Shown: positions 8,715-16,723 of the stretch, piece by piece
Position numbering within the stretch: position 1 is the stretch's first letter
Layout: every line of letters begins with the position of its first letter
Origin: Proteiniclasticum ruminis DSM 24773
GTDB taxonomy: Bacteria; Bacillota; Clostridia; Clostridiales; Clostridiaceae
Direction of reading: 5' to 3'
NCBI RefSeq assembly: GCF_000701905.1
Contig: NZ_JNKC01000001.1
Coordinates: 186,001 to 250,000, forward strand
Length of the DNA: 64,000 nucleotides
Notes under the pieces: generated by a model
What the model saw: the letters and a program-made list of their open reading frames with translations, nothing else
Database searches by the model: none
Told to the model about the DNA's origin: nothing
Program-made: the position numbers and the translations under genes

Positions 8715-9955
8715 TATGAAAGCTCCTCTCCACCTAGATAGTGGGCACATACAAACTCCACTTTCTTGGCTGCTTCAATCACCTGTTCTTTGGTTACTTT
8801 TTTGATTCCATCAATCACATCATCCACCGTATAGTGAATACCGAATACTCTGAGAGCGATGAGATAATTTGAGGTGTTGTACATGGAATCCTCCATGGAA
8901 TGAAGTGTGCTGATCATCTTTGTCCGTGCAATCTCCATTTCTTCATTGCTGAATTCTCCATCAATCATTTTCTGAAGCTCTTCGTCGATGAGCTCCTTCG
9001 CTCTGTCAAACTTCGTGAAATCCACACCAGCTCCAATGGTCATGACACCAGCGAACTTATCAAATGAAGAGTATATGGAATAGGCCATAGAGTGCTTTTC
9101 ACGCACTTCGTTGAATAATTTCGAATGAGCTCCTCCACCGAAGATAGAGTTAAAAACAGCAAGCGCAAAATAATCGCCACTGAAAATTGTTGTATTGGTC
9201 TTGTACAGCAATGACATCTTCCCCTGATTGATCTTCATAGGCTCATACACAATGTCCGCTCTCTCTATGAAACTTCTTTCGCCATAAGACACTTCAGACT
9301 GCTCTTCAGGCTCATCCTTGAGAATCTTCAACATGGAAAGCTTGTCTGATATCTTAGCCTCATCCTCAATATTCCCCGACGCATAACAGAAGGCTGGCTT
9401 TTTCAACAGATCTTCCCAAAGCTTCTCCAATACTTTGGGAGTCACTCCATCCAATTCCTCCAAAGTGCCGTACTCTGGAATTCTATATTCATCCAAGACA
9501 CCGATTTCCACTACCCGATTCATGGAATAGTGACCTTTGTCATCATAAACTGATTCAATATACAGTCTGTGATTATCCAGTTCCTGACTGATGATTTCCG
9601 CCGAAAAATCCTCTCGGACAAACAATGGATGATACAGCACTTCTTCCAGAAGAAAAATTGCTTTATCCCATAAATCCTCTTTGTATAAAGTGAATCTATT
9701 ATCAAGGAAACTGACATAAAAGATCACAAAAAGCTTTTCTCCCACTTTATGTAATCCGATGTCGAACACCGCACCGTATAGTTCCTGAAGATATCTTGCG
9801 ATGGCAGAGGACGAACTGAATGCCTTGGTTCCTCTTTTCATCAGCTGAGCCATCACGTTATACCCTGTGACGTTCTCTTCCAGCCCAACGGGAATCACAA
9901 GGCTGATGGCATTATTCTTAAATTTATCTGTTTTAATAATTCCAATATTTTTCAT
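8714..9955 (-). CDS. ymfF: M16-family peptidase-like, non-catalytic subunit (YmfF-like)
   Basis: A 413-aa pitrilysin-fold protein upstream of and overlapping the active M16 subunit. Where a catalytic member would have HxxEH it reads MAQLMKRGTKAFSSSS, so the zinc site is missing. The C-terminal half keeps the M16 fold signature IFGGGAHSKLFNEVREKHSMAYSI (about residues 265-290). It probably pairs with the downstream protein to form the substrate chamber. The start at 9955 has GGAGGAAGT directly before it; longer in-frame readings start upstream of the likely promoter and are rejected. Confidence 0.85.
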   Translation of the reverse strand: MKNIGIIKTDKFKNNAISLVIPVGLEENVTGYNVMAQLMKRGTKAFSSSSAIARYLQELYGAVFDIGLHKVGEKLFVIFYVSFLDNRFTLYKEDLWDKAIFLLEEVLYHPLFVREDFSAEIISQELDNHRLYIESVYDDKGHYSMNRVVEIGVLDEYRIPEYGTLEELDGVTPKVLEKLWEDLLKKPAFCYASGNIEDEAKISDKLSMLKILKDEPEEQSEVSYGERSFIERADIVYEPMKINQGKMSLLYKTNTTIFSGDYFALAVFNSIFGGGAHSKLFNEVREKHSMAYSIYSSFDKFAGVMTIGAGVDFTKFDRAKELIDEELQKMIDGEFSNEEMEIARTKMISTLHSMEDSMYNTSNYLIALRVFGIHYTVDDVIDGIKKVTKEQVIEAAKKVEFVCAHYLGGEELS

Positions 9956-10008
9956 ACTTCCTCCACATCCAGCTTGAATCCGGATCTCATTAAATAGTTG
10001 CATACAAT

Positions 10009-10017
10009 ATAGTATCA
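10009..10017 (-). promoter_or_regulatory. Candidate extended -10 promoter for ymfF-ymfH
   Basis: Minus-strand TGA-TACTAT matches TGn-TATAAT with one mismatch and lies about 55 bp before the chosen ymfF start. No convincing -35 was found. Confidence 0.35.
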
Positions 10018-10040
10018 CATTAAAGCCTGAAAATCTTCTT

Positions 10041-10087
10041 AAAGAAAAACACACCCGAAAACTGCTTCAACAGCAGTCCTTCGGGTA
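10041..10087 (-). terminator. Terminator after the M3 peptidase gene
   Basis: The outer stem ACCCGAA/TTCGGGT (10053-10059 with 10080-10086) encloses ACTGCT/AGCAGT. On the minus strand it is followed by GTTTTTCTTT (10041-10050). It lies just past the pepF stop. Confidence 0.8.
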
Positions 10088-10099
10088 TGTCACTTCCCT

Positions 10100-11794
10100 T
10101 TATAATTTGGTATCGTCTACTGAATCCAAATATGCTTTGATTTCCGGCATAATGGATGGAATGGTCTCGGGCAGGAATGGATTTTTCAGTCCAGCCAGTT
10201 CCACAAGTTCCAGGAACGGTTTGCTTCCACCCTCTTTGCAGAGTGCAACATAATCATCCCAAGCTTTCTTTCCTTCTTTACGGCTTCTCATAAAATACTG
10301 CAGCGCACATACCTGAGCCAAAGTGTAGTCGATGTAATAAAATGGTGAAGTAAAAATATGAAGCTGTTTAAAGAAGAATCCACCTCTGTTGTACAGATCA
10401 TTCTCCTCATAATCCTTCAATGGCAAGTATTTCTTCTCAATCTCTCTCCACTTTGCCTTTCTTTCAGCAGGTGTGGCTTCAGGATGCTCATACACGAAGT
10501 GCTGGAACTCGTCCACCGTAACTCCATAGGGAAGGAAGAGGAGTGTTCCCTGAAGATGGGAAAACTTGTACTTATCCGTATCTTCCTCAAAGAACAGATT
10601 CATCCAAGGCCATGTGAAGAACTCCATGGACATGGAATGGATTTCGCATGCCTCGTAGGTTGGGAAGCTATATTCTGGAACCTCATAGTGTCTTGATGAA
10701 TATACCTGGAATGCATGACCTGCTTCATGAGTCAGCACGTCAATGTCTCCTGAAGTACCATTGAAATTGGAGAAAATAAACGGAGCTTTATGGTCTGCGA
10801 TATAGGTGCAGTACCCTCCTGCCTGTTTTCCTTTTTTGGTAACCAGATCCAGAAGTTCGTGCTCAGTCATAAAGTCAAAGAACTCTTTTGTTTCAGGTGA
10901 GAGTTCCTCATACATTTTTTTACCATTCTCTATAATCCATTCTGGACTTCCTTTGGGTGTAGCATTTCCAGTGGTAAACTCTATGGCTTCATCATAGTAT
11001 TTGAGACCATCCAGTCCGAGCCTCTTGGCCTGACGCACTCGAAGGTCCATTACAACCGGAACGATATGGTTCAAGATTGCTTCACGATATCCAGCTACTT
11101 CCTTTGGACCGTATTCGGTTCTAAGAAGACTGTCATAGGCCATCTGCACATAATTCTCATAACCTAATTTCTTTGCCATTCTTGTTCTTACTTTGACCAG
11201 TTCATCATAGATTCTGTCAAACTCAGCCTCATGCTCCAGGAAGAAACCTGAATAGGCTTCATAAGCAGATTTTCGAACCGCTCTTTCCTTATGCTCCATG
11301 AACGGAATCAGTCCGGAAAGATTACGTTCTTCTCCTTCAAACTGAATGCTCGCTGAAGCAACCAGTTTGGAGTATTCTGATGAAAGCTTGTTCTCCTCCT
11401 GTAAATCTTCAATGATTTCAGGTTTGAAAGCTTTCACTGAAAGCTCAGCAAGGTTAAGAAGATGCTTGCCGTATTTGTTTTCAATCTCTGTACGGTATGG
11501 TGTCTGAAGAATAATATGATAAAAACGGGTCACAAGATTCTGCAGCTCAGGCATTGCCATATCCACATAGTCGGACTCTTTATCATAGAACTCATCTCTG
11601 GTATCAATGCTGTGGCGGATAGATACCAGCTGGAACATGGTCTCCACATGGAGCCTCAGCTGTATGAATGCATCCATATGCTCTAAAAACTCTTCTTTGG
11701 TTGCAGCATTTTCCATGGCAGAAAAGAGCACGTCCGCATCTTTCTTGATTTCCTCTACCACTGGGCGTTCGTACTTGTAGTCTTGAAATTTCAT
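10100..11794 (-). CDS. pepF: M3-family oligoendopeptidase (PepF-like)
   Basis: A cytoplasmic zinc metallopeptidase that cleaves short peptides. Numbered from the ATG at 11794 (564 aa), the zinc motif HEAGH is at residues 356-360 with catalytic E357. The third-ligand region YEACEIHSMSMEFF lies about 27 residues further on. AGGAGG is 7 bases before this ATG. The gene follows the DUF503 gene by 10 bp and probably shares its transcript. It could equally be called an M3-family oligoendopeptidase F homologue; the exact peptide preference cannot be read. Confidence 0.9.
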   Translation of the reverse strand: MKFQDYKYERPVVEEIKKDADVLFSAMENAATKEEFLEHMDAFIQLRLHVETMFQLVSIRHSIDTRDEFYDKESDYVDMAMPELQNLVTRFYHIILQTPYRTEIENKYGKHLLNLAELSVKAFKPEIIEDLQEENKLSSEYSKLVASASIQFEGEERNLSGLIPFMEHKERAVRKSAYEAYSGFFLEHEAEFDRIYDELVKVRTRMAKKLGYENYVQMAYDSLLRTEYGPKEVAGYREAILNHIVPVVMDLRVRQAKRLGLDGLKYYDEAIEFTTGNATPKGSPEWIIENGKKMYEELSPETKEFFDFMTEHELLDLVTKKGKQAGGYCTYIADHKAPFIFSNFNGTSGDIDVLTHEAGHAFQVYSSRHYEVPEYSFPTYEACEIHSMSMEFFTWPWMNLFFEEDTDKYKFSHLQGTLLFLPYGVTVDEFQHFVYEHPEATPAERKAKWREIEKKYLPLKDYEENDLYNRGGFFFKQLHIFTSPFYYIDYTLAQVCALQYFMRSRKEGKKAWDDYVALCKEGGSKPFLELVELAGLKNPFLPETIPSIMPEIKAYLDSVDDTKL

Positions 11795-11804
11795 CGTTTG
11801 CCTC

Positions 11805-12095
11805 CTAATAATTTTCTCTGTAGTATTCTTCACCAATCAGTTCCACATCGAACTGATGAAGTAAAAACTCCGTAATATCACGTAGTGTGGACTCTACCAT
11901 ATCTTTGGATGTGGATATTACCGATAATGCTAAAACAATACACTGGTGCACATCCTGATGATCTGCTTCTATCACCGAAACATTATACTTTGATCTTATT
12001 TTCGATTTCATACTGGAAACAATGCTTCTTTTTTCTTTCAACGAATGGACATACGCGACTCTGAATGTGAGCACAGCCACTCCTTCATGTATCAT
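11805..12095 (-). CDS. ylxP: DUF503 family protein (YlxP-like)
   Basis: A 96-aa protein of the DUF503/YlxP family. The visible signature is VAYVHSLKEKRSIVSSMKSKIRSKYNVSVIEADHQDVHQ (in parts) near the N-terminus. YlxP in other Firmicutes sits in the nusA-infB-rbfA cluster and has been linked to ribosome maturation; here it lies elsewhere, between a membrane-protease fusion and a peptidase. ATGA overlap joins it to the upstream gene, with GGCGGTG as ribosome site. The molecular function is not established. Confidence 0.8.
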   Translation of the reverse strand: MIHEGVAVLTFRVAYVHSLKEKRSIVSSMKSKIRSKYNVSVIEADHQDVHQCIVLALSVISTSKDMVESTLRDITEFLLHQFDVELIGEEYYRENY

Positions 12096-13489
12096 CTGAA
12101 AAGCACCGCCCTGCATGGAGAAGCTTCTGCGCCTTCAATCTTCAGTGGTAATACCACCAATCTGTACATACCGGGCTCCACATGACCCAGTTCCAGATTC
12201 TCCAAAATTATTATATCACTTTCGAGAAGTAATTTATGCAATGGATATGGATAATCTTGTTCGATGGATTCATGAACTGTACCTATCAGCTGAACACCGT
12301 TTTTTACAAACATCTGTGCTCTGTCTTCTGTGAGATATCCTTCTTTTGAAAGTATATTTTTCACACCATAAGGGATTGGATCATGAAAACTTGACACCAC
12401 AACCGTTTCTCCAAAAAACCTCTCCAATTCAAAATCATCTGCAGTTTTTCCATTTTCGACGAAGTGTGCAGGAAAATCCATATGAGTACCCGAATGAGTG
12501 CTAAGAGACAACTTCCTCAGAGAGAACCCATCCTGGGAAATATTATTTTTTTCTTCCACTACCACTTCCGGGTCTCCAGGGTAAACAGACATTCCATTAA
12601 CGATGTGTTTTGTGATATCAATAATTCCCTTCTCTTTCTGTTCCTCTCTTTGGCCAATCTCACCTTCAGGATTTGGAGATAACCTGAAAAACGGGGTTCG
12701 TTCCCTGATACTTCTCCAGTTCTTTATAAGATAGCGGACAAAAAGAATGGTAATAACAACATTGGCCAAAAGAAGCAGGACTCCGAATACACTCACCAGC
12801 ATACTTGTTTCAGAAGCCTCGGCCAGAAGGAAAGGCATCACAAAGGCAATGAGATTGTTGAATGCATGAGCAGCCATGGCGAGATACAGGTTTCCAGTCT
12901 TGTGGTAAATAAAGCAAAGGACGAATCCAATCACTGCAGTAGGCACCATGGTTTCCGCATGAAGAAACCCAAAGATCAGAGACGACACAACCATCGCAAA
13001 CAATGCACTTTTTCTTTTGGCAATGAGATTGAACAAGATTCCTCTAAATATGATTTCTTCCACAATGGGCGCAAGCACCACAATGGCTAAAAAGATCATG
13101 AACATCTGCAGATATCCTGCTTGTTCTATCATCAGCTCTATCGATTCCGATGCTCCCAGATAAGATTCGTATAACTTTGGGAATAAAAATTGAATCAACA
13201 GTCCATACAGCACACTGACCAGACTGCCGATGAAGAAAGGCGCCATCATAAGGGGCAATGAAAATGTCTTTTTATCATTCAGGAGGACCTTCTTTTGCTC
13301 CTGACTTGTCAGGCCATGTCTAAAAAAGGCAAAGAACAGTACTACATAAAATAGAATCTGCACAATATAGAGTAAATTCTTAGGAGCGCCAGTTACTTCA
13401 ATGAGTACTGCCAACAGAATATACGAAAAAAATATTCCGAATAGCAGCAGAAGAAATTTTGTTACGCTCATATTTCTAAAGTCCGTCAT
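12092..13489 (-). CDS. Fusion: CPBP intramembrane protease domain + metal-dependent cyclase/formamidase-like domain
   Basis: One 465-codon frame encodes two unrelated domains. Residues 1-260 are a membrane protein with 7-8 hydrophobic segments and the CPBP (CAAX/bacteriocin-processing) motifs: PIVEEIIFRG with E144, E145 and R149, FLHAE with H177, and MAAHAFNN with H208. After a polar linker (about 265-288), residues 289-465 match the cyclase/kynurenine-formamidase family. This part has MSVYPGDPEV and the metal motif HSGTHMDFPAH with H332, H336, D338 and H342. All catalytic residues look intact. CPBP proteins are usually about 220-300 aa and cyclases about 200 aa, each free-standing. GGAGG is 7 bases before the ATG. 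The cyclase end overlaps the DUF503 gene by ATGA. Substrates of both parts are unknown. Confidence 0.85.
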   Translation of the reverse strand: MTDFRNMSVTKFLLLLFGIFFSYILLAVLIEVTGAPKNLLYIVQILFYVVLFFAFFRHGLTSQEQKKVLLNDKKTFSLPLMMAPFFIGSLVSVLYGLLIQFLFPKLYESYLGASESIELMIEQAGYLQMFMIFLAIVVLAPIVEEIIFRGILFNLIAKRKSALFAMVVSSLIFGFLHAETMVPTAVIGFVLCFIYHKTGNLYLAMAAHAFNNLIAFVMPFLLAEASETSMLVSVFGVLLLLANVVITILFVRYLIKNWRSIRERTPFFRLSPNPEGEIGQREEQKEKGIIDITKHIVNGMSVYPGDPEVVVEEKNNISQDGFSLRKLSLSTHSGTHMDFPAHFVENGKTADDFELERFFGETVVVSSFHDPIPYGVKNILSKEGYLTEDRAQMFVKNGVQLIGTVHESIEQDYPYPLHKLLLESDIIILENLELGHVEPGMYRLVVLPLKIEGAEASPCRAVLFR

Positions 13490-13554
13490 GATTGTTCCTC
13501 CATATATCTTTTATCTTATAGTTTCAGTATATCAAATAGAACTCTCTCTGAACA

Positions 13555-13588
13555 TAAGAAAAAACCTGAGCATTGCTACTCAGGTTTT
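13555..13588 (-). terminator. Terminator after ychF
   Basis: Stem AAAACCTGAG/CTCAGGTTTT (13561-13570 with 13579-13588), 8-base loop, then TTTTTTCTT on the minus strand. Confidence 0.85.
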
Positions 13589-13600
13589 CCAAACGAAAAA

Positions 13601-14695
13601 TTAGACGTTGAATCTGAAATTCACCACATCGCCTTCACGCATCACATATTCTTTTCCTTCAATTCTGTATAAGCCCTTTTCCTTAGCGTGAGCTTCGGAA
13701 CCTGATTCCATAAGTGCATCATAAGAGATGACTTCAGCTCTGATAAAACCTCGTTGAATATCAGAGTGGATCTTCCCTGCCGCCACAGGGGCTTTTGTAC
13801 CAACTTTAATAGTCCATGCACGGATTTCCTGAGGTCCTGCTGTAAGAAAGCTCATAAGCCCTAGAAGTCTGTAGCTTTCTTTAATCAATCTGTCCAGTCC
13901 AGTCTCATTGATTCCATATTCTGCAAGCATTTCGAGCTTTTCATCATCCTCAAGACCTGAAAGTTCTTCTTCTAATCGTGCACAAATGGTCACAAGACCT
14001 GCATTCTCATCTTTGATATACTCACGGACTCTTTTAACCAGATCATTTTCTTCCCCGGACATCAGGTCCTCTTCTGAAATATTCGCTGCATACAGCACTT
14101 TTTTTGAAGTAAGAAGAAACAGTCCTCTGATTACTTCCTCTTCTTCCTCAGTGGCATCAAAAGTCCTTACAGGGAACCCCGCTTCAAGATGCGCTTTGAT
14201 TCTCTCCATGAGATCATACTCCGCCTGTGCTGTTTTGTCTCCAGAACGTTTCAGTTTCATAGACTTGTCCATTCTCTTCTCCAATGTTTCTAAATCAGAA
14301 AAAATCAGTTCAAGATTTATGGTTTCAATATCTCTTATTGGATCCACATTACCTTCCACATGGACAATATTATCATTTTCAAAGCAGCGCACAACATGAA
14401 TGATAGATTCTACTTCTCGAATGTGGGAGAGGAACTTGTTTCCCAAACCTTCTCCCTGGGATGCGCCCTTTACAAGACCTGCAATATCATAAAACTCTAC
14501 ATGAGCATATACTTTTTTCTTTGAATTATAAAGCTTCTCCAGCGCATCAAGCCGTTCATCCGGTACAGTTACAACGCCTATGTTAGGTTCAATTGTTGCA
14601 AACGGATAGTTTGCAGCTTCCACGCCAGCCTTGGTTATTGCATTGAAAAGAGTACTCTTTCCCACATTGGGCAATCCTACAATTCCTAATTTCAT
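13601..14695 (-). CDS. ychF: Redox-regulated ATPase YchF (OLA1 family)
   Basis: A universally conserved Obg-related P-loop NTPase that binds ribosomes and prefers ATP. The 364-aa length is standard. Visible are the P-loop GLPNVGKST (residues 6-14), the G3 region DIAGLVKGASQGEGLGNKFL (in parts, about 70-85), a central coiled segment, and the C-terminal TGS-like domain ending MREGDVVNFRFNV. It forms a single-gene unit between its own terminator and that of the Dps gene upstream. Confidence 0.97.
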   Translation of the reverse strand: MKLGIVGLPNVGKSTLFNAITKAGVEAANYPFATIEPNIGVVTVPDERLDALEKLYNSKKKVYAHVEFYDIAGLVKGASQGEGLGNKFLSHIREVESIIHVVRCFENDNIVHVEGNVDPIRDIETINLELIFSDLETLEKRMDKSMKLKRSGDKTAQAEYDLMERIKAHLEAGFPVRTFDATEEEEEVIRGLFLLTSKKVLYAANISEEDLMSGEENDLVKRVREYIKDENAGLVTICARLEEELSGLEDDEKLEMLAEYGINETGLDRLIKESYRLLGLMSFLTAGPQEIRAWTIKVGTKAPVAAGKIHSDIQRGFIRAEVISYDALMESGSEAHAKEKGLYRIEGKEYVMREGDVVNFRFNV

Positions 14696-14773
14696 AAATT
14701 TATTTCCTCACTTTTCTCTATTACATCTAGTCAATTATACAGATGAATAAGGTATTAATCAAGAATGGAAAGG

Positions 14774-14812
14774 AAAAACCCCGGCGGATCAGTAAAAACT
14801 GATGCGCCGGGG
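14774..14812 (-). terminator. Terminator after the first Dps gene
   Basis: A long GC-rich stem CCCCGGCG/CGCCGGGG (14779-14786 with 14805-14812) continues inward as ATCAGT/ACTGAT with one mismatch. On the minus strand five T residues follow. Confidence 0.9.
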
Positions 14813-14824
14813 TAACAACTCTTC

Positions 14825-15268
14825 CTATGCCAGTGTGGAATTCAGCATCCAGAGTTCTTTCTGGTAATATGCTGTAAGCTCATTCATAATATCTACCGTT
14901 GGATCATCTCCAGCCTTCTCTGCTTCTTCCTTGACTTCCAGAGTCAGGCTCAGAAGGTAGTCAAAGTCCTTCTTCACAATCTCTACAAAATCAATATCCT
15001 TACCAAACTCTTCAGAACGTTCTTCAATCTTAGCAATTTCCAGAACATCCTTTAAAGCTGCGACAGGAGTGTATCCTAGCTGAAGCATTCTTTCTGCCAC
15101 TTCATCCATGTCTTCGGTCACTTTGTTGTAGTATCCCTCGAAAAGCTCATGCATTCTATGGAACTGCTTTCCAGTCACATACCAGTGAACGTTATGAAGC
15201 TTTGTGTACATCACGGTAAGATCTGCAACATACTGATTTAGTTTTGTTTCCAGTTTTGTTTTTGCCAT
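14825..15268 (-). CDS. dps: Dps/ferritin-like DNA-protection protein (copy 1)
   Basis: A 147-aa ferritin-fold miniferritin that oxidises and stores iron, protecting DNA from Fenton chemistry. The intersubunit ferroxidase ligands are in the expected spacing: H28, H40, E44, D55 and E59 (family pattern H-x11-H-x3-D/E-x10-D-x3-E). By hand count it is about 82% identical (121 of 147) to the copy upstream at 15386, so this is a recent tandem duplication. Each copy has its own GGAGGA-type ribosome site and downstream hairpin. No regulatory box is obvious before this copy. Confidence 0.93.
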   Translation of the reverse strand: MAKTKLETKLNQYVADLTVMYTKLHNVHWYVTGKQFHRMHELFEGYYNKVTEDMDEVAERMLQLGYTPVAALKDVLEIAKIEERSEEFGKDIDFVEIVKKDFDYLLSLTLEVKEEAEKAGDDPTVDIMNELTAYYQKELWMLNSTLA

Positions 15269-15354
15269 TATTTATTCCTCCATTACTTTACAGTTATAAA
15301 AATCTGTTCTAAGCGCCTATGCTCAATTACTTCTTCTTTCCGATATCTTGTAAT

Positions 15355-15378
15355 TGGAAAGCCCCCGTGAAGGGAGCT
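15355..15378 (-). terminator. Weak terminator between the two Dps genes
   Basis: Minus-strand AGCTCCC-TTCAC-GGGGGCT forms a 7-bp stem with one G-T pair, followed by TTCC. It is modest, so read-through into the second copy is likely. Confidence 0.5.
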
Positions 15379-15385
15379 GGTCATA

Positions 15386-15829
15386 TTAAGCTAATGTAGC
15401 CTTAATCATCCAAAGCTGTTTCTGATAATATGCAGTGAATTCATTCATGATGTCCACTGTTGGATCATCTCCCGCTTTGTCAGCCTCTTCCTTAACTTCC
15501 ATTGTCAGACCAAGTAGGTATTCAAAGTCTTTTCTCACGATCTCAACAAAATCAAGATCCTTTCCAAACTCTTCTCCTCTTTCCTCAATCTTCGCGATTT
15601 CTAAGGCACCTTTCAGTGTTGCTACAGGCTTGAACTCAAGCTGGAGCATTCTCTCTGCCACCACATCCAGGTCTTCGGTCACCTTATCATAATACATTTC
15701 AAAGAGCTCATGCATTGCATGAAACTGTCTTCCTTCTACATACCAATGCACATTGTGCAGTTTTGTGTACATCACTGTAAGATCTGCAACATACTGATTC
15801 AGTTTTGATTCCAATTTTGTTTTTGCCAT
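15386..15829 (-). CDS. dps: Dps/ferritin-like DNA-protection protein (copy 2, promoter-proximal)
   Basis: The upstream member of the tandem Dps pair, 147 aa, with the same ferroxidase set (H28, H40, E44, D55, E59). It has a good promoter and a PerR-like box in its leader, so it is likely induced by peroxide, as mrgA is in Bacillus. Substitutions relative to copy 1 are scattered (for example at residues 32, 38, 45 and 62-65) and avoid the metal ligands. The two may form mixed dodecamers or serve different stress conditions; the sequence does not decide. Confidence 0.93.
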   Translation of the reverse strand: MAKTKLESKLNQYVADLTVMYTKLHNVHWYVEGRQFHAMHELFEMYYDKVTEDLDVVAERMLQLEFKPVATLKGALEIAKIEERGEEFGKDLDFVEIVRKDFEYLLGLTMEVKEEADKAGDDPTVDIMNEFTAYYQKQLWMIKATLA

Positions 15830-15845
15830 AATTTACCTCCATTGA

Positions 15846-15861
15846 TTAGAACAATTTCTAA
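15846..15861 (-). promoter_or_regulatory. Palindrome TTAGAA-N4-TTCTAA in the dps leader
   Basis: A perfect 6-4-6 inverted repeat directly downstream of the PerR-like box and upstream of the ribosome site. It could be a second operator half-site pair or a weak RNA hairpin. Confidence 0.4.
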
Positions 15862-15862
15862 T

Positions 15863-15877
15863 TTATAATCATTATTA
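15863..15877 (-). promoter_or_regulatory. PerR-box-like operator upstream of dps copy 2
   Basis: The plus strand reads TTATAATCATTATTA, matching the 7-1-7 PerR consensus TTATAATnATTATAA at 13 of 14 defined positions. It lies 13 bp downstream of the -10 box, where a bound repressor would block transcription. That is the normal PerR-Dps arrangement. Confidence 0.7.
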
Positions 15878-15890
15878 ACTTGTTATGTTT

Positions 15891-15919
15891 ATAATACACG
15901 AATTCTTATCCATTTGCAA
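15891..15919 (-). promoter_or_regulatory. Promoter for dps copy 2
   Basis: Minus-strand TTGCAA (15914-15919), 17-bp spacer, TATTAT (15891-15896). Confidence 0.6.
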
Positions 15920-15957
15920 GTGCTAACCATGGATTTTTCGTAAACAATGTATAACGA

Positions 15958-16605
15958 TTATTGACGACCATATATTTTATCAATGACCATAGCCACGATA
16001 TCCTCTTTTATGTTCTTTGATTTTTCAACAATATCGTCTGTTTCCTGTTTCATCCTGATATTTTCATCGTTGACCTCAGATCCCGCCAAGTTGATGAACA
16101 CATTGAGTGCTGCCCCCTCAATGGCGCTGTGAATGAGAATCGCCGCTACTCCAGCATCTGAAATCGCATTTTTGTTTCCGTACTCTGTGGCAACTTTCAA
16201 CGCATCATACATAGCAAAGGATTCATGAACCAGTTCTTTTGGAATCTCCAGAACTTTCACTTTGGAACGGTCGATTGCTCCTTTACGTAGAGCTTTCTCG
16301 TCCTCTGTTGTTTTAGCCATAGAAAACGCATCCATAAGTTCATCAAATGCACTGGCATCTTCCTGCATAAGTTCCAGATACTTTTCTCTAAATGCATCTG
16401 TCTTTTCTCGAGCATCTTTCATTGCTTGTATGACCGATTCAGGATAATCCGCCGATACTTTCTTGTCTATGGTCAAATTAAAGACCATAGAAGTAAGTGC
16501 CGCTGCTAAAGACGCACTCAATGCCGCCGCTGCACCACCACCAGGTGTTGGTTTTCCTTCTCCGAGCACTTTAGTAAAATCTTTGATGGATAATTCTCTT
16601 AACAC
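15958..16605 (-). CDS. fchA: Formiminotetrahydrofolate cyclodeaminase (FchA-like)
   Basis: This enzyme converts 5-formimino-THF to 5,10-methenyl-THF and ammonia, the folate branch of histidine (and purine) breakdown. The 215-aa all-helical protein has the family opening GEGKPTPGGGAAAALSASLAAAL (in parts, residues 15-37) and the conserved GNKNAISDAGVAAIL segment near 150. It matches the free-standing clostridial FchA and the C-terminal half of animal FTCD. The start is GTG at 16605, 5 bases after AGAGGTG. It lies 118 bp downstream of hutH, which supports a role in histidine catabolism. Confidence 0.9.
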   Translation of the reverse strand: MLRELSIKDFTKVLGEGKPTPGGGAAAALSASLAAALTSMVFNLTIDKKVSADYPESVIQAMKDAREKTDAFREKYLELMQEDASAFDELMDAFSMAKTTEDEKALRKGAIDRSKVKVLEIPKELVHESFAMYDALKVATEYGNKNAISDAGVAAILIHSAIEGAALNVFINLAGSEVNDENIRMKQETDDIVEKSKNIKEDIVAMVIDKIYGRQ

Positions 16606-16723
16606 AAAATCACCTCTTGTTTATTATTGTAGTACTTCCTCATATGAAAATCATCTGCATTTCCTGATATTAATGAAACATTATCATAATATTAACATAA
16701 AGTAGTATTTTTATCTAATTCTG

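Noticed and set aside
12092-13489. CPBP-cyclase gene as an assembly frameshift joining two genes
   Set aside because: Both halves are in one frame with a natural polar linker, no internal ribosome site or stop is needed, and codon use looks the same on both sides; still worth a read check.
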